A stretch of DNA of 64,000 nt, taken from positions 45,508 through 109,507 of the forward strand of contig DASZNF010000071.1 of the NCBI GenBank assembly GCA_035551355.1. The letters are read 5' to 3'. Below, piece by piece: positions 8,576 to 16,430 of the stretch. The translations under genes were made by a program, and so were the position numbers. Position 1 is the first letter of the stretch, and every line of letters begins with the position of its first letter. Under the pieces are notes generated by a model that was given only the letters and a program-made list of their open reading frames with translations, had not been told where the DNA came from and made no database searches. Origin of the DNA: DATATV01 sp035551355 (lineage in GTDB: Bacteria > Actinomycetota > Actinomycetes > Mycobacteriales > Pseudonocardiaceae).

Positions 8576-9084
8576 GCCGATCCCTCCTGAAGTCGGTGCG
8601 CGGCCTGCGCGGCCAGGCGCAGTGCCCGGTGCTGGAGCACCTTGGCATTGCCGACCGTCACGCCCAGCTCCGCCGCGGCTTCCTTCAATGAGTATGCGTC
8701 CAGGAAACGCAGCTGCAGAATGCGCCGGTAGCGCTCGGGTAACTCGGCGATGATGAGGTCGGCTCGTTTGGCCGTGCGCTCGGTGTCCGCGATGTCGTCC
8801 GCACGGGGTTCGGCCAGCGCGATCAGGTCGATTTCGTTGATCTGCCTGCCGAACGTGCGCCGCCAGTGACCGGCCAGCACGGTGCGTGCGGTGGCGGCCA
8901 GATAGGCCCGGATCTGCGGCGGTTCGGCCGATGTCCGCATGGAGCCGAACGCGGCGAGGAACACCTCCGCGGTCAGGTCCTCCGCGTCGGGTTTGTTGCC
9001 CACCTTGGCGAACACCAACCGGTAGATCCAGTCGGCGTTGTCCCGGTAGACGGTTTCCCAGCCGGTATCCACCCCGTTGCTCAC
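8572..9084 (-). CDS. ECF-type RNA polymerase sigma factor
   Basis: 170 residues from the GTG at 9084 (VSNGVDTGWETVYRDNADW). Sigma region 2 contains IYRLVFAKVGNKPDAEDLTAEVFLAAF, and region 4 contains LPERYRRILQLRFLDAYSLKEAAAELGVTVGNAKVLQHRAL, a helix-turn-helix. Length is typical of ECF sigma factors. A longer reading from 9276 adds 64 low-complexity residues and is less likely. It is translationally coupled to the Rieske protein gene, its probable regulator. It diverges from the DUF4240 gene, with a short palindrome in between. Confidence 0.88.
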   Translation of the reverse strand: MSNGVDTGWETVYRDNADWIYRLVFAKVGNKPDAEDLTAEVFLAAFGSMRTSAEPPQIRAYLAATARTVLAGHWRRTFGRQINEIDLIALAEPRADDIADTERTAKRADLIIAELPERYRRILQLRFLDAYSLKEAAAELGVTVGNAKVLQHRALRLAAQAAHRLQEGSA

Positions 9085-9233
9085 CCGACCACTCAGCTTC
9101 GCGCCGTAGCTTCGACCGAGGCAGCGTAGAAGTGCGGGGCGGGTCGCGACACCGCCGGATGCCGCCTGTTGGCGGTGTGGCGCAGCGCTTTTGCCGTATT
9201 GGGGCGCAACCGGAGATTTCGGTACCGGTGAGT

Positions 9234-9246
9234 CGAATACGATTCG
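9234..9246. promoter_or_regulatory. 13-bp palindrome in the ECF sigma/DUF4240 divergent region
   Basis: CGAAT-ACG-ATTCG, a perfect palindrome with a 3-bp centre, 3 bp before the GTG of the rightward gene and about 150 bp upstream of the sigma gene. Its position suggests an operator acting on the rightward promoter, but no matching regulator is adjacent. Confidence 0.4.
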
Positions 9247-9249
9247 CGA

Positions 9250-9789
9250 GTGACTGTGATCGACCCGAGTGGTCAACGGCTGCCCACCGCGGCTGACGAG
9301 GCGCGGTTCTGGGATCTGGTGGAGGACGCGTGGGCCCGGATCGGGCCGGAAGGCCGGCGGGCGCGGCAGGCGGTCGCCGAGCGCGATCCGGAGGCCGGCG
9401 AGGTGGACCTGGGCATCATCGATGAGCTGCTGCAGGTGTTTCTGGACAATCTGACCCTGGCCACCCAGAATTTCTCGGCCGAGGAGCTGACCGATCTGGA
9501 CCGGGTGGTGGAGCGGCGGCTCTACGAGATCGACCGGGCCGACATCCAGGCGGTGACGGATGGCTCGGACGACGGTTTCCTGTATGCGCGCGGGTTCATC
9601 GTGGCGCTCGGGCGGGACTACTACGCGGCGGTGGCGCGGAACCCGCGACTAGCCGTGCTGGACGCGGAGTGCGAGGAAATGTGTTATTTCTTCGCCACGC
9701 TGTATCACGAACGCTACGACCGGTTCCCGGACACCGGCTCGGGCATCTCCCGGGAGTCGACCAACAATCCGGCTGGTTGGCCTAACTGA
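9250..9789 (+). CDS. DUF4240-domain protein
   Basis: A 179-residue soluble acidic protein. It shows the DUF4240 pattern: an N-terminal ARFWDLVEDAW helix, a central LYEIDRADI, and the diagnostic DDGFLYARGFIVALGRDYYAAVARNP. The family's biochemical role is not established; members were once labelled molybdenum-metabolism regulators on weak grounds. The start is the GTG at 9250 (next candidate GTG 9256). Its 3' end overlaps the convergent phosphatase gene by 8 bp. Short C-terminal tail SRESTNNPAGWPN looks unstructured. Confidence 0.75.
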   Translation: MTVIDPSGQRLPTAADEARFWDLVEDAWARIGPEGRRARQAVAERDPEAGEVDLGIIDELLQVFLDNLTLATQNFSAEELTDLDRVVERRLYEIDRADIQAVTDGSDDGFLYARGFIVALGRDYYAAVARNPRLAVLDAECEEMCYFFATLYHERYDRFPDTGSGISRESTNNPAGWPN

Positions 9790-10222
9790 CCGGAAACTGG
9801 TCGATCCACCGCCGTTGACCGCGGGTCTCCACGGCCCGCGGATGGTGCCGCGCCCGGACGAAGCCGATCGCCTCGTCCGGTGCGAGTCCGGAGAGCACGG
9901 CCAGGCAGGCCAGCGCCGTCCCGGTCCGCCCGACCCCGCCGCCGCAGCCGACTTCCACCGGTTCGCCGGACAAGGCTCGTCGGTGCAGCGCGCGGATGGC
10001 GGCGATGGCGTGGCCGGGGTCGCGGGGCAGGCGGAAATCCGGCCAGTCCAGCCAGTCGTGCGGCCAGGGCAGCTCGGGTTCGTGGGCGCGCTGGAATCGG
10101 GGCGAGCCAAGGTAAAGCGCGTAGGCCGGGACCGGGCCGGGCGGCGTTGGCCTGCGCAGTGCGCGGCCGCGAATCCAGGCGCCATCCGGCAGTTCGATGG
10201 CGCCGGGTAGTGGTTCGGTCAC
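9782..10222 (-). CDS. Protein-tyrosine/dual-specificity phosphatase family protein
   Basis: 146 residues. The active-site loop reads VEVGCGGGVGRTGTALACLA, which fits C-X5-R-[ST] of cysteine phosphatases, although the His before Cys is replaced by Gly (VGC instead of HC). The general-acid region may be WPDFRLPRDPGHA. The start is the GTG at 10222. It is the downstream partner of the phosphotransferase gene; only 28 bp separate them, so they are probably co-transcribed. Substrate unknown. The Gly-for-His change occurs in actinobacterial members but could lower activity. Confidence 0.8.
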   Translation of the reverse strand: MTEPLPGAIELPDGAWIRGRALRRPTPPGPVPAYALYLGSPRFQRAHEPELPWPHDWLDWPDFRLPRDPGHAIAAIRALHRRALSGEPVEVGCGGGVGRTGTALACLAVLSGLAPDEAIGFVRARHHPRAVETRGQRRWIDQFPVS

Positions 10223-10250
10223 GGCTTTTTCCGTACGGGTTGCGGTTCGT

Positions 10251-11387
10251 TCATGGGCTTTCCTTTGCCAGTGAACGGAATGCCGGATAGCCGGGGAGTT
10301 GGCCGACCGGCCAGTGATGGGTCGCGGTGAGCAGGCGGTCGGTCAGTTCGGCCAGCGCGGGCAGTCGGTCGGCGGTGGTCAGTTCTGCGTGCAGGGTGCG
10401 CCAGCGATGGCGCAGCAGTTGCCTGGCCGAGGGGGTCGGGCGGCGGCGCGAATGCATGGGCCGATCCTCGGTCAGCACCCGGCCGGTGAGGTGCACCGTG
10501 ATGTCCAGCGTCCACGCGGCGGCCGCGCGCAGCACCCCGTCCCGCCACAGCGAGTCGTCAGCCAGTTCGGGGTAGCCGGAGAGGATTTCCTTGCGGTAAG
10601 CCAGTTCTGTGGCCTCGGACAGTTCGTCGGGCAGCCGGAACACGCACCAGCAGGTGGAAAATGGCATCCGGGTGTAGGCCGCGTCCAGGAACACCGGGTG
10701 AAAGCCCGATGCCTCGAAATCCAGTACTCGCGGACCGGACGCGGTGAGCACGTTGTTGTCCGGGCAGATGTCGCCGGGGGAGAAGACGGGGTGGCGATCG
10801 TCGGTCAGGCTCGCCACGACGGCCAGATCCTCGTCGAGGCCGGCCGGTCCGGTCACCCCGAGCGCGGCCAGTACCTCGGGCAGCGCCGCAATCCGCCCGG
10901 TGATCCAGCCCGCGCCGTCCCAATCCGGCCGGCCCCGGTCATACCGGGCGCGCAGTGCGCTGAGTTCGGGTTGCCGCCCGATGCTCTCCGCGGCCAGCGC
11001 GCCGTACGTGGAAGCCCAGGCCAGCAATGCGGTGCGCGCGGTGTCCGGTGTGTCGCCGAGCAGTGTGTCGGCCAGGCTCGGCGCGGTGCCCAGGTCGGAC
11101 ATCACGATCAGCGGCGTGGCCACATCCACGGCCAGCAAATGAGGACCCAGCGTGCCGAACGCCAGCCCGGCTGCTTCTGCGGTGAAGCAGGCCAATGCCT
11201 CCGGTTCGTCCCGATACGCCTTGACCACGACCGTGGTGCCGGAGCCGGTGCGGCAGCGCAGCACGGTGGATCGGCTGCTGCCGCCCAGGTCGATTGGCTC
11301 GGAAAGCTTCTCCCCGAAGGCGTCCGCCGCTGCGGTCAGTACTTCCTGCACAGCGTTCAGCTGATCAGGCGGAGCATCGGGGCGCAA
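10251..11387 (-). CDS. Aminoglycoside-phosphotransferase/choline-kinase-like protein
   Basis: About 378 residues of kinase-like fold. Visible parts are the nucleotide-binding strand region STVLRCRTGSGTTVVVKAYRDE (Lys for ATP), the catalytic loop VFSPGDICPDNNVLT (S-x-GD-x-x-P-x-N, a variant of HGDxxxxN) and RVLDFEASGFHPVFLDAAY, which supplies the metal-binding Asp. The replacement of the usual catalytic-loop His by Ser is notable. The start is uncertain: TTG 11387 (GGGTGG upstream) gives the N-terminus LRPDAPPDQLNAVQEVL, and GTG 11351 is an alternative. It diverges from the FkbM-like gene and lies upstream of the phosphatase gene. Its substrate cannot be deduced. Confidence 0.75.
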   Translation of the reverse strand: MRPDAPPDQLNAVQEVLTAAADAFGEKLSEPIDLGGSSRSTVLRCRTGSGTTVVVKAYRDEPEALACFTAEAAGLAFGTLGPHLLAVDVATPLIVMSDLGTAPSLADTLLGDTPDTARTALLAWASTYGALAAESIGRQPELSALRARYDRGRPDWDGAGWITGRIAALPEVLAALGVTGPAGLDEDLAVVASLTDDRHPVFSPGDICPDNNVLTASGPRVLDFEASGFHPVFLDAAYTRMPFSTCWCVFRLPDELSEATELAYRKEILSGYPELADDSLWRDGVLRAAAAWTLDITVHLTGRVLTEDRPMHSRRRPTPSARQLLRHRWRTLHAELTTADRLPALAELTDRLLTATHHWPVGQLPGYPAFRSLAKESP

Positions 11388-11498
11388 CCGGATTCGCCAC
11401 CCGTGAAAGGCACGCGAGGGCTCATTGGCCGGGGTTGTCGCGGCCGGCGGCGCTGTGCGTCCGGGTTTTGACCCGCACCCCCTGCTACCGTCGCGCCC

Positions 11499-12308
11499 GT
11501 GTTCACCGAATCTGATCTCCGGCGCCGCACCGCCATCTACGCGGCGCTGCCGGAGTACGCCCGTCGGCTGCGCCGGATCGGGGCGCAACCGGGCGAGCCG
11601 GGCGAGGAACTCGCGTTGACGGGGTACGAGTTCCAGCTGTGCTCGCAGAACGGTGAGGACGGCGTCCTGGCCGAAATTCTCCGCCGGGTGGGCGCGCCGT
11701 CGCGCTGGTTCGTGGAGTTCGGGGTCGAGTCGGGGCGGGAGGGGAACTGCGTCGCGCTGGCCGACATCGCGGGCTGGCACGGACTGTTCATGGAGGCCGA
11801 CGGGGCGCACAACCATCTCCTGCACCAGAAGTACCAGTGGAACCAGCGAGTGCGAACGCTGCACGCCATGGTCACCCCGGACCGAGTCGAGAGCCTCTTC
11901 GCCCAGGCCGGTGTCCCCGCCGAACCGGACGTCGTATCCATCGACATCGACGGCGGTGACTACTGGGTCTGGCAGGCGCTGGAGAACTACCGGCCGCGCG
12001 TGCTGGTGATCGAGTACAACGCCGGGCTGGACCCGGAAAGCCGTCTGGTGCAACCGGAAACCACACCACCGTGGTCGGGCACCGGGTTCTTCGGCGCCTC
12101 ACTCGGCGCGCTCGTCGCGCTCGGTGAGCGCAAGGGCTACCGGCTGGTGCACTGCGAACTGGCCGGCGCCAACTCCTTCTTCGCGCGAGCCGACCTCGCC
12201 GAGAATTTTCTTGCCCCACAAGAGATCCAGCGACGTGGACCCAACTATTTCCTGACCGCACACGGACATCCGGCCGACGAGTCCGGCGCGACCTACACCG
12301 AAGTCTGA
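11499..12308 (+). CDS. FkbM-like SAM methyltransferase-fold protein
   Basis: 269 residues from a GTG (VFTESDLRRRTAIYAAL). The core has a class I methyltransferase layout: SQNGEDGVLAEILRRVG, the glycine-rich WFVEFGVESGREGNCVALA (SAM loop), GLFMEADGAHNHLL (acidic residue for ribose), DVVSIDIDGGDYWVWQAL and RVLVIEYNAG. These match the pattern of FkbM-type O-methyltransferase domains. No biosynthetic cluster surrounds it, so the acceptor is unknown. It ends at a strong hairpin shared with the convergent acyl-CoA synthetase. Confidence 0.68.
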   Translation: MFTESDLRRRTAIYAALPEYARRLRRIGAQPGEPGEELALTGYEFQLCSQNGEDGVLAEILRRVGAPSRWFVEFGVESGREGNCVALADIAGWHGLFMEADGAHNHLLHQKYQWNQRVRTLHAMVTPDRVESLFAQAGVPAEPDVVSIDIDGGDYWVWQALENYRPRVLVIEYNAGLDPESRLVQPETTPPWSGTGFFGASLGALVALGERKGYRLVHCELAGANSFFARADLAENFLAPQEIQRRGPNYFLTAHGHPADESGATYTEV

Positions 12309-12312
12309 CCAT

Positions 12313-12342
12313 GACCGGCCCGCACAGAGGCGCGGGCCGGTC
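12313..12342. terminator. Bidirectional terminator hairpin
   Basis: A perfect 11-bp stem GACCGGCCCGC (12313-12323) and its complement (12332-12342) with an 8-nt loop. It is 4 bp after one stop and 9 bp after the convergent one. Confidence 0.75.
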
Positions 12343-12351
12343 CCCTCGGAC

Positions 12352-13878
12352 TCAGTTGACCTTGCGCTCCCGGCCCTGCCAGAACGGCTCCCGCAGCTTG
12401 AACTTCTGGATCTTGCCGGTCGCCGTGCGCGGCAGCTCGTCGATGAAGTCCACTCGCTTCGGGCACTTGTACCCGGCCAGGTAGTCGCGGCAGTGCTTGA
12501 TCAGCTCCTCGGCCGTCACCTCGGTGCCGTTGGTGACCACCAGCGCGGTCACCAGCTCACCCCACTTCTCGTCCGGAATCCCGATCACCGCGGCCTCGCG
12601 CACCGCCGGGTGCGAGGCCAGCGCGTCCTCCACCTCGATGGAGGTCACGTTCTCGCCGCCGGAGATGATCACGTCCTTCTTGCGGTCGGCGATCGTCAGA
12701 TATCCATCCTCGAACGAGCCGCCGTCTCCGGTGTGGAACCAGCCGCCTTCCTGCACCCGGGCGGTCTCGTCCGGATTTTCCCAGTAGCCCTCGAGGTTCG
12801 TGTTGGACTGGACGAGGACCTCGCCGTCGTCGTCGATGGACACCCGGGTGGACAGCGCGGGCGCGCCCGCCCGGCCGAGCAGCTTGGCCTGCTCGTGTGG
12901 GTCCAGGTCCTGCCACTCCGAGCGCATCCGGTTGATGGTGAGCAGCGGCGAGGTCTCGGTCAGACCGTAGATCTGGATGAACTCCCAGCCCAGTTCCTCC
13001 CGCACCCGCTCGATGGTGCGGGTGGGCGGCGGCGCACCGGCCACCACCAGGCGCACCGTGTCCCGGCCGGGGATCTCGCCGTCCCAGTCCTGCGCCGCGT
13101 CCAGCGCCGCGGTCACCACGGCGGGCGCGGCGCACAGGATGGTGACGCCATGTTCCTTTATCCGCCGCAGGATCTCGACCCCGTCGACCTTGCGCAGCAC
13201 GATGTGCCGGCCGCCCATGCCGGTCACCGCGTAGGGCATGCCCCAGCCGTTGGCGTGGAACATGGGCAGCGTGTGCAGCAGCACGTCGTTGTCGGACAAC
13301 GTGGTGTGCAGACCGAACACGGTCGCGTTGAGCCACAGGTTGCGGTGCGTCAGCTGCACGCCCTTGGGCCGCGCGGTGGTGCCGGAGGTGTAGTTCAGCG
13401 TCGCGGTCGCCGTCTCGTCACCGGCCCACGGCCGCGGCTGCGCGGTGCTGCCGAACACTTCCTCGTCGCTCTCGCCGAGCACGAAGGTGTGCTTGGCGTG
13501 CACCGTGTCCAGGATGCCCTTGAGATCCGGGTCGATCAGCAGCACTTCCGCGCCGGAGTGCTCCACGATGTACTTCACTTCCGCCGCGGCCAGCCGGAAG
13601 TTGATCGGCACCAGCACCCGGCCCCAGCCGGACACCCCGAAGAACGAGGTCAGCAGCCGCGCCGAGTTGTGCGACATGATGGCCACCCGGCCACCGGCCG
13701 GCACGCCAAGCGTGTCCAGCCCGGCCGCCATCGCCCGGGCCTTGGCCGCCATGTCCCGGTAGGTCAGCGCGCCCCAGGACGAGGCTGGCTGGTCCGGCTC
13801 GTCGACTGCCGCGATCCGGTCCGGGTACACCAGTTCCGCGCGGTCCAGAAAGTCCCGCACGCCCAGGTCATAGAACAC
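12352..13878 (-). CDS. AMP-binding acyl-CoA synthetase (long/medium-chain FadD-like)
   Basis: 508 residues of the ANL superfamily; activates a carboxylic acid to acyl-AMP and then acyl-CoA. The P-loop A3 motif is LNYTSGTTARPKGVQLTHRN. A5 is IQIYGLTETSPLLT, A7 is FHTGDGG and A8 is IADRKKDVIISGGENV. The catalytic Lys is in LPRTATGKIQKF (A10). The start GTG 13878 follows AAGGAG at 6-nt spacing. It lies 82 bp downstream of a LuxR-type regulator on the same strand, probably co-transcribed. Substrate class is inferred only from overall similarity to FadD-type synthetases. Confidence 0.9.
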   Translation of the reverse strand: MFYDLGVRDFLDRAELVYPDRIAAVDEPDQPASSWGALTYRDMAAKARAMAAGLDTLGVPAGGRVAIMSHNSARLLTSFFGVSGWGRVLVPINFRLAAAEVKYIVEHSGAEVLLIDPDLKGILDTVHAKHTFVLGESDEEVFGSTAQPRPWAGDETATATLNYTSGTTARPKGVQLTHRNLWLNATVFGLHTTLSDNDVLLHTLPMFHANGWGMPYAVTGMGGRHIVLRKVDGVEILRRIKEHGVTILCAAPAVVTAALDAAQDWDGEIPGRDTVRLVVAGAPPPTRTIERVREELGWEFIQIYGLTETSPLLTINRMRSEWQDLDPHEQAKLLGRAGAPALSTRVSIDDDGEVLVQSNTNLEGYWENPDETARVQEGGWFHTGDGGSFEDGYLTIADRKKDVIISGGENVTSIEVEDALASHPAVREAAVIGIPDEKWGELVTALVVTNGTEVTAEELIKHCRDYLAGYKCPKRVDFIDELPRTATGKIQKFKLREPFWQGRERKVN

Positions 13879-13960
13879 CCGCCGCTCCTTCCACTCGCGG
13901 TCCCGCGTGGACCGATCGTGTCCATCACCGCCCGCTCCCGCCACCCCACAAAGTGGGTGG

Positions 13961-14803
13961 TCAGTCCAGAAGCCCCCACTCCCGGGCCCGGTTGAGGGCC
14001 TGGATCCGGTTGGCCGCACCGAGTTTGCGCATCGCGTGTTTCAGATAGGACTTCACCGTGTTGGGCAGCAGGCCCAGCGCCGCCGCGATCTCGTCGTTGG
14101 TGCGGCCCCGCGCCACGTGCGCCAGCAGCTCGGCCTCTCGTGGCGTCAGGGTAGGCCCGCCCGGCACCGGGCGCCGGTCGGCCGCGTCCGCCGAGCGGGC
14201 CCGCACCCGGCGGCACACCGCGAGCAGTTTGTCCCGGGCCGCCGGGTCGGTGATGGTGCCGGCGATGGCGGCCAGTTCCGCGGACAGGTCCTCGGTCTCC
14301 CGGGCGGACAGTCCGGCCGCCGGATCGTCGCGCAGCCGACGGCGAATTTCCTGTTCCACCAACAGATCCCGGGCGCACCGGCCGACCACCTCGACAGCCG
14401 CGCGCAGCCGGCGATCACCGAGCGAGGTGGGTTGCCGGGCCGCCGCGTACAGCACGGCGCGGGTGTCCTGGCCGACCCGCACCGGCAGCGCCAGCACCGC
14501 GCACAGCCGCTCCGGCGCGACCGCCTGGTCGTAGCGGTGCGTGATGCCCTCGGCCCGCAGGTAGTCGGCCACCGTGGACGGGCGGGCCAGCGCCAGCGCC
14601 TTGCCGCCCAGCCCTGCTCCGGTGGTCACCCGCAGCCGCGCCAGCGACTGGGTGCTGGTGCCCACCAGGTGCTCGATCACCAGGTCCCGGCCGTCCGCGG
14701 ACACCGGTCCGCCGAACGCGACCGGCAGGCCGGTGGCCTTGGCCAGCTCGGCCACCGCCCGGGCCAGCGGCGCGGTCAGATCCTCGTGCGAGGGCATCGA
14801 CAT
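13961..14803 (-). CDS. LuxR-type regulator with GAF-like sensory domain
   Basis: 280 residues. The N-terminal part (about 1-150) has a GAF-like arrangement (LAKATGLPVAFGGPV, LCAVLALPVRVGQDTRAVLYAA). A linker helix with ARETEDLSAELAAIAG follows. The C-terminal LuxR/GerE helix-turn-helix is TLTPREAELLAHVARGRTNDEIAAALGLLPNTVKSYLKHAMRKL. There is no phosphoacceptor receiver domain. It sits upstream of the acyl-CoA synthetase gene and may regulate it; ligand unknown. Start: ATG 14803 (MSMPSHEDL), alternative ATG 14797. Confidence 0.82.
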   Translation of the reverse strand: MSMPSHEDLTAPLARAVAELAKATGLPVAFGGPVSADGRDLVIEHLVGTSTQSLARLRVTTGAGLGGKALALARPSTVADYLRAEGITHRYDQAVAPERLCAVLALPVRVGQDTRAVLYAAARQPTSLGDRRLRAAVEVVGRCARDLLVEQEIRRRLRDDPAAGLSARETEDLSAELAAIAGTITDPAARDKLLAVCRRVRARSADAADRRPVPGGPTLTPREAELLAHVARGRTNDEIAAALGLLPNTVKSYLKHAMRKLGAANRIQALNRAREWGLLD

Positions 14804-14878
14804 TGATCCGCCCGTCTTCGGTGCTGACTGTGCTGACCAGGCATTGTCAGCCGGGCCGAAGCCGGTGCGCAAACGGGC

Positions 14879-14914
14879 GGGGTGGCCGACCGGACATTTC
14901 CGGCCGGCCACCCC
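14879..14914. terminator. Terminator hairpin after the sigma/anti-sigma operon
   Basis: A 15-bp stem with one mismatch: GGGGTGGCCGACCGG (14879-14893) pairs with 14900-14914 around a 6-nt loop. It is 12 bp past the anti-sigma stop on the reverse strand. Confidence 0.72.
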
Positions 14915-14925
14915 GCCACCCCGCG

Positions 14926-15642
14926 CTACAGATTCGCCGACACGAAGGTGTGGCCGTCGAAGTTCTGCACCATGATCGACGCCACCTGGCTCGGGTCGAT
15001 CAGCGCCGATCCGTCCAGGTTGGTGCCGGCCGCCGCGGCCTTGGCCGAGACCACCCAGCTGCCCGCGACCTCCTGCTCGCCCGACTTGGACACCACCACG
15101 ATCTTGCACCGCTGTCCCTGCGGGATACCGGTCACCGAGGCGTTCACCCGGATCCAGCCCGCGGCCGGGGTGATGGTCGCGGTCAGCCGCGTGCCGTCCT
15201 GGGTCACCGACACCACCCGGGTGCCGGGCACCACGGTGGCGCTGCTGGGCGGCGCCGTGCTCGGGGTGGGCAGCGCGGTGGCCTGGCCGCCGCCGTTGCC
15301 CCGGCCCAGCAGCACCCCGCCGCCCAGGGCGAGGGCCACCGCGACGACCGCGGCCGCCACGCCGACCACCCGCCGGTTGAGGAAGGTGGAACTGGATTCG
15401 GTGCGCACCCGGCGCAGGGTGCGCTGCAGCAGCAGGTCGCCGCCCTCGGGCGGGCCCTCCAGGAACGCTTCCGGCGGCAGCTCGCCGAGAGCCTCGCGCA
15501 TTCCGGTCAGCTCGGCGAGCTGGGCACGGCATTCGGCGCAGTCGGCCACGTGCTCGTCCAGCTCTCGTGCCTCGTCCTCGTCCAGCGCGCCGAGCACGTA
15601 CGCGCCCAGCGCCTCGATCTTGTGTTCGTCCCGGGCGGTCAT
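14926..15642 (-). CDS. Membrane zinc anti-sigma factor (RskA/RslA type)
   Basis: 238 residues. The cytoplasmic N-terminus carries a zinc-anti-sigma HxxxCxxC motif (His31, Cys35, Cys38 in HVADCAECRAQL). A linker with PPEAFLEGPPEGGDLLLQRTLRRVRTESS leads to one transmembrane helix (about 92-113, VVGVAAAVVAVALALGGGVLLG). A Thr/Pro-rich spacer and an extracytoplasmic RskA-like beta domain complete it. It should hold the partner sigma at the membrane until a signal triggers release or proteolysis. Its start overlaps the sigma stop (ATGA). A paralogue of its membrane and outer parts, without the zinc domain, lies at 17131-17634. Confidence 0.9.
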   Translation of the reverse strand: MTARDEHKIEALGAYVLGALDEDEARELDEHVADCAECRAQLAELTGMREALGELPPEAFLEGPPEGGDLLLQRTLRRVRTESSSTFLNRRVVGVAAAVVAVALALGGGVLLGRGNGGGQATALPTPSTAPPSSATVVPGTRVVSVTQDGTRLTATITPAAGWIRVNASVTGIPQGQRCKIVVVSKSGEQEVAGSWVVSAKAAAAGTNLDGSALIDPSQVASIMVQNFDGHTFVSANL

Positions 15643-16190
15643 CCGGCCACCCCCTTCAACGCGACCTGCGGGCCGCCGAAGATGTCCCGCAGCGCGCGCA
15701 ACGCGTGATAGGACCGGGATTTCACCGTTCCCGGTGGTATGCCGAGCGCTTTGGCCGTCTCGGTCACGGTGCGGCCGTGGAAATACAGCTCCACCAACAC
15801 TTCCCGGTGCGGACCGGAGAGTTTGTCCAAGGCCGCCAAGATGACCATGTTGTCCACCACGGCCTCGGAGTGGTCGCCCTCGATCGGCTGGTGCGCCGGG
15901 TTCTCCGCGACCTCGGTCGGCCGCGCGTTGCGGGCCCGCACCGAATCGGTGACCAGGTTGCGCGTGACGGTGAACAACCAGGCCCGGATCGAGCCCTTCC
16001 CGTTGACCAGCACTTCCGGGTGCTTCCACGCGCGGACCAGGGTTTCCTGCACGATGTCCTCGGCGGCGACCCGGTTGCCGGTCAACCTGGTGGCATAGGC
16101 GAGCAGCGCCCGCCCGTGCTCCTCGTATAACGCGCGGATCAGCGCCTCGTCGCTGTCGGCTTGCCGCCTGCGGGGCCGCAGGACCGCCAT
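15639..16190 (-). CDS. ECF sigma factor, SigL/SigK-like, paired with the anti-sigma factor
   Basis: 183 residues. Region 2 contains LIRALYEEHGRALLAYATRL and AAEDIVQETLVRAWKHP, with the RAWLFTVTRNLVTD DNA-melting segment. Region 4 is LDKLSGPHREVLVELYFHGRTVTETAKALGIPPGTVKSRSYHALRALRD. It resembles mycobacterial SigL, whose operon is sigL-rslA. It is translationally coupled to the anti-sigma gene. A TGAACC-N16-CGTGTT element lies about 70-100 bp upstream, matching the reported SigL promoter class, so the operon is probably autoregulated. Confidence 0.9.
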   Translation of the reverse strand: MAVLRPRRRQADSDEALIRALYEEHGRALLAYATRLTGNRVAAEDIVQETLVRAWKHPEVLVNGKGSIRAWLFTVTRNLVTDSVRARNARPTEVAENPAHQPIEGDHSEAVVDNMVILAALDKLSGPHREVLVELYFHGRTVTETAKALGIPPGTVKSRSYHALRALRDIFGGPQVALKGVAG

Positions 16191-16258
16191 CCGGGTTCTC
16201 CCTTCACCCCTGCGGGTTTGCCTCTCCCACGTCGGCGCTCTCGGGCGCCGACCCGACC

Positions 16259-16286
16259 AACACGGATGCGCGGGCGAAACGGTTCA
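16259..16286 (-). promoter_or_regulatory. ECF (SigL-type) promoter of the sigma/anti-sigma operon
   Basis: Reverse strand: -35 TGAACC (16286-16281), 16-nt spacer, -10 CGTGTT (16264-16259), about 70 bp before the sigma start at 16190. Mycobacterium tuberculosis SigL promoters are described as TGAACC with a spacer of about 16 nt and CGTgtc. An almost identical element faces the other way at 16336-16363. Confidence 0.75.
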
Positions 16287-16335
16287 CCGCGCCAGTGCGC
16301 GAGCCGAAGTATTCCCGATCATGGCCGGGCCGGGG

Positions 16336-16363
16336 TGAACCGGTTGCCCGGCGCGTCCGTGTA
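16336..16363 (+). promoter_or_regulatory. ECF (SigL-type) promoter of the lipoprotein gene
   Basis: -35 TGAACC (16336-16341), 16-nt spacer, -10 CGTGTA (16358-16363), 67 bp before the lipoprotein ATG. Hexamers and spacer length match the divergent sigma-operon promoter, so both are likely read by the same ECF sigma. Confidence 0.75.
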
Positions 16364-16430
16364 GTCCAGTGCCGGGCCGCCGAATGCGAACGGACCGGAA
16401 ATACATTTCCCGATTCAGGAGGAATCTGTC

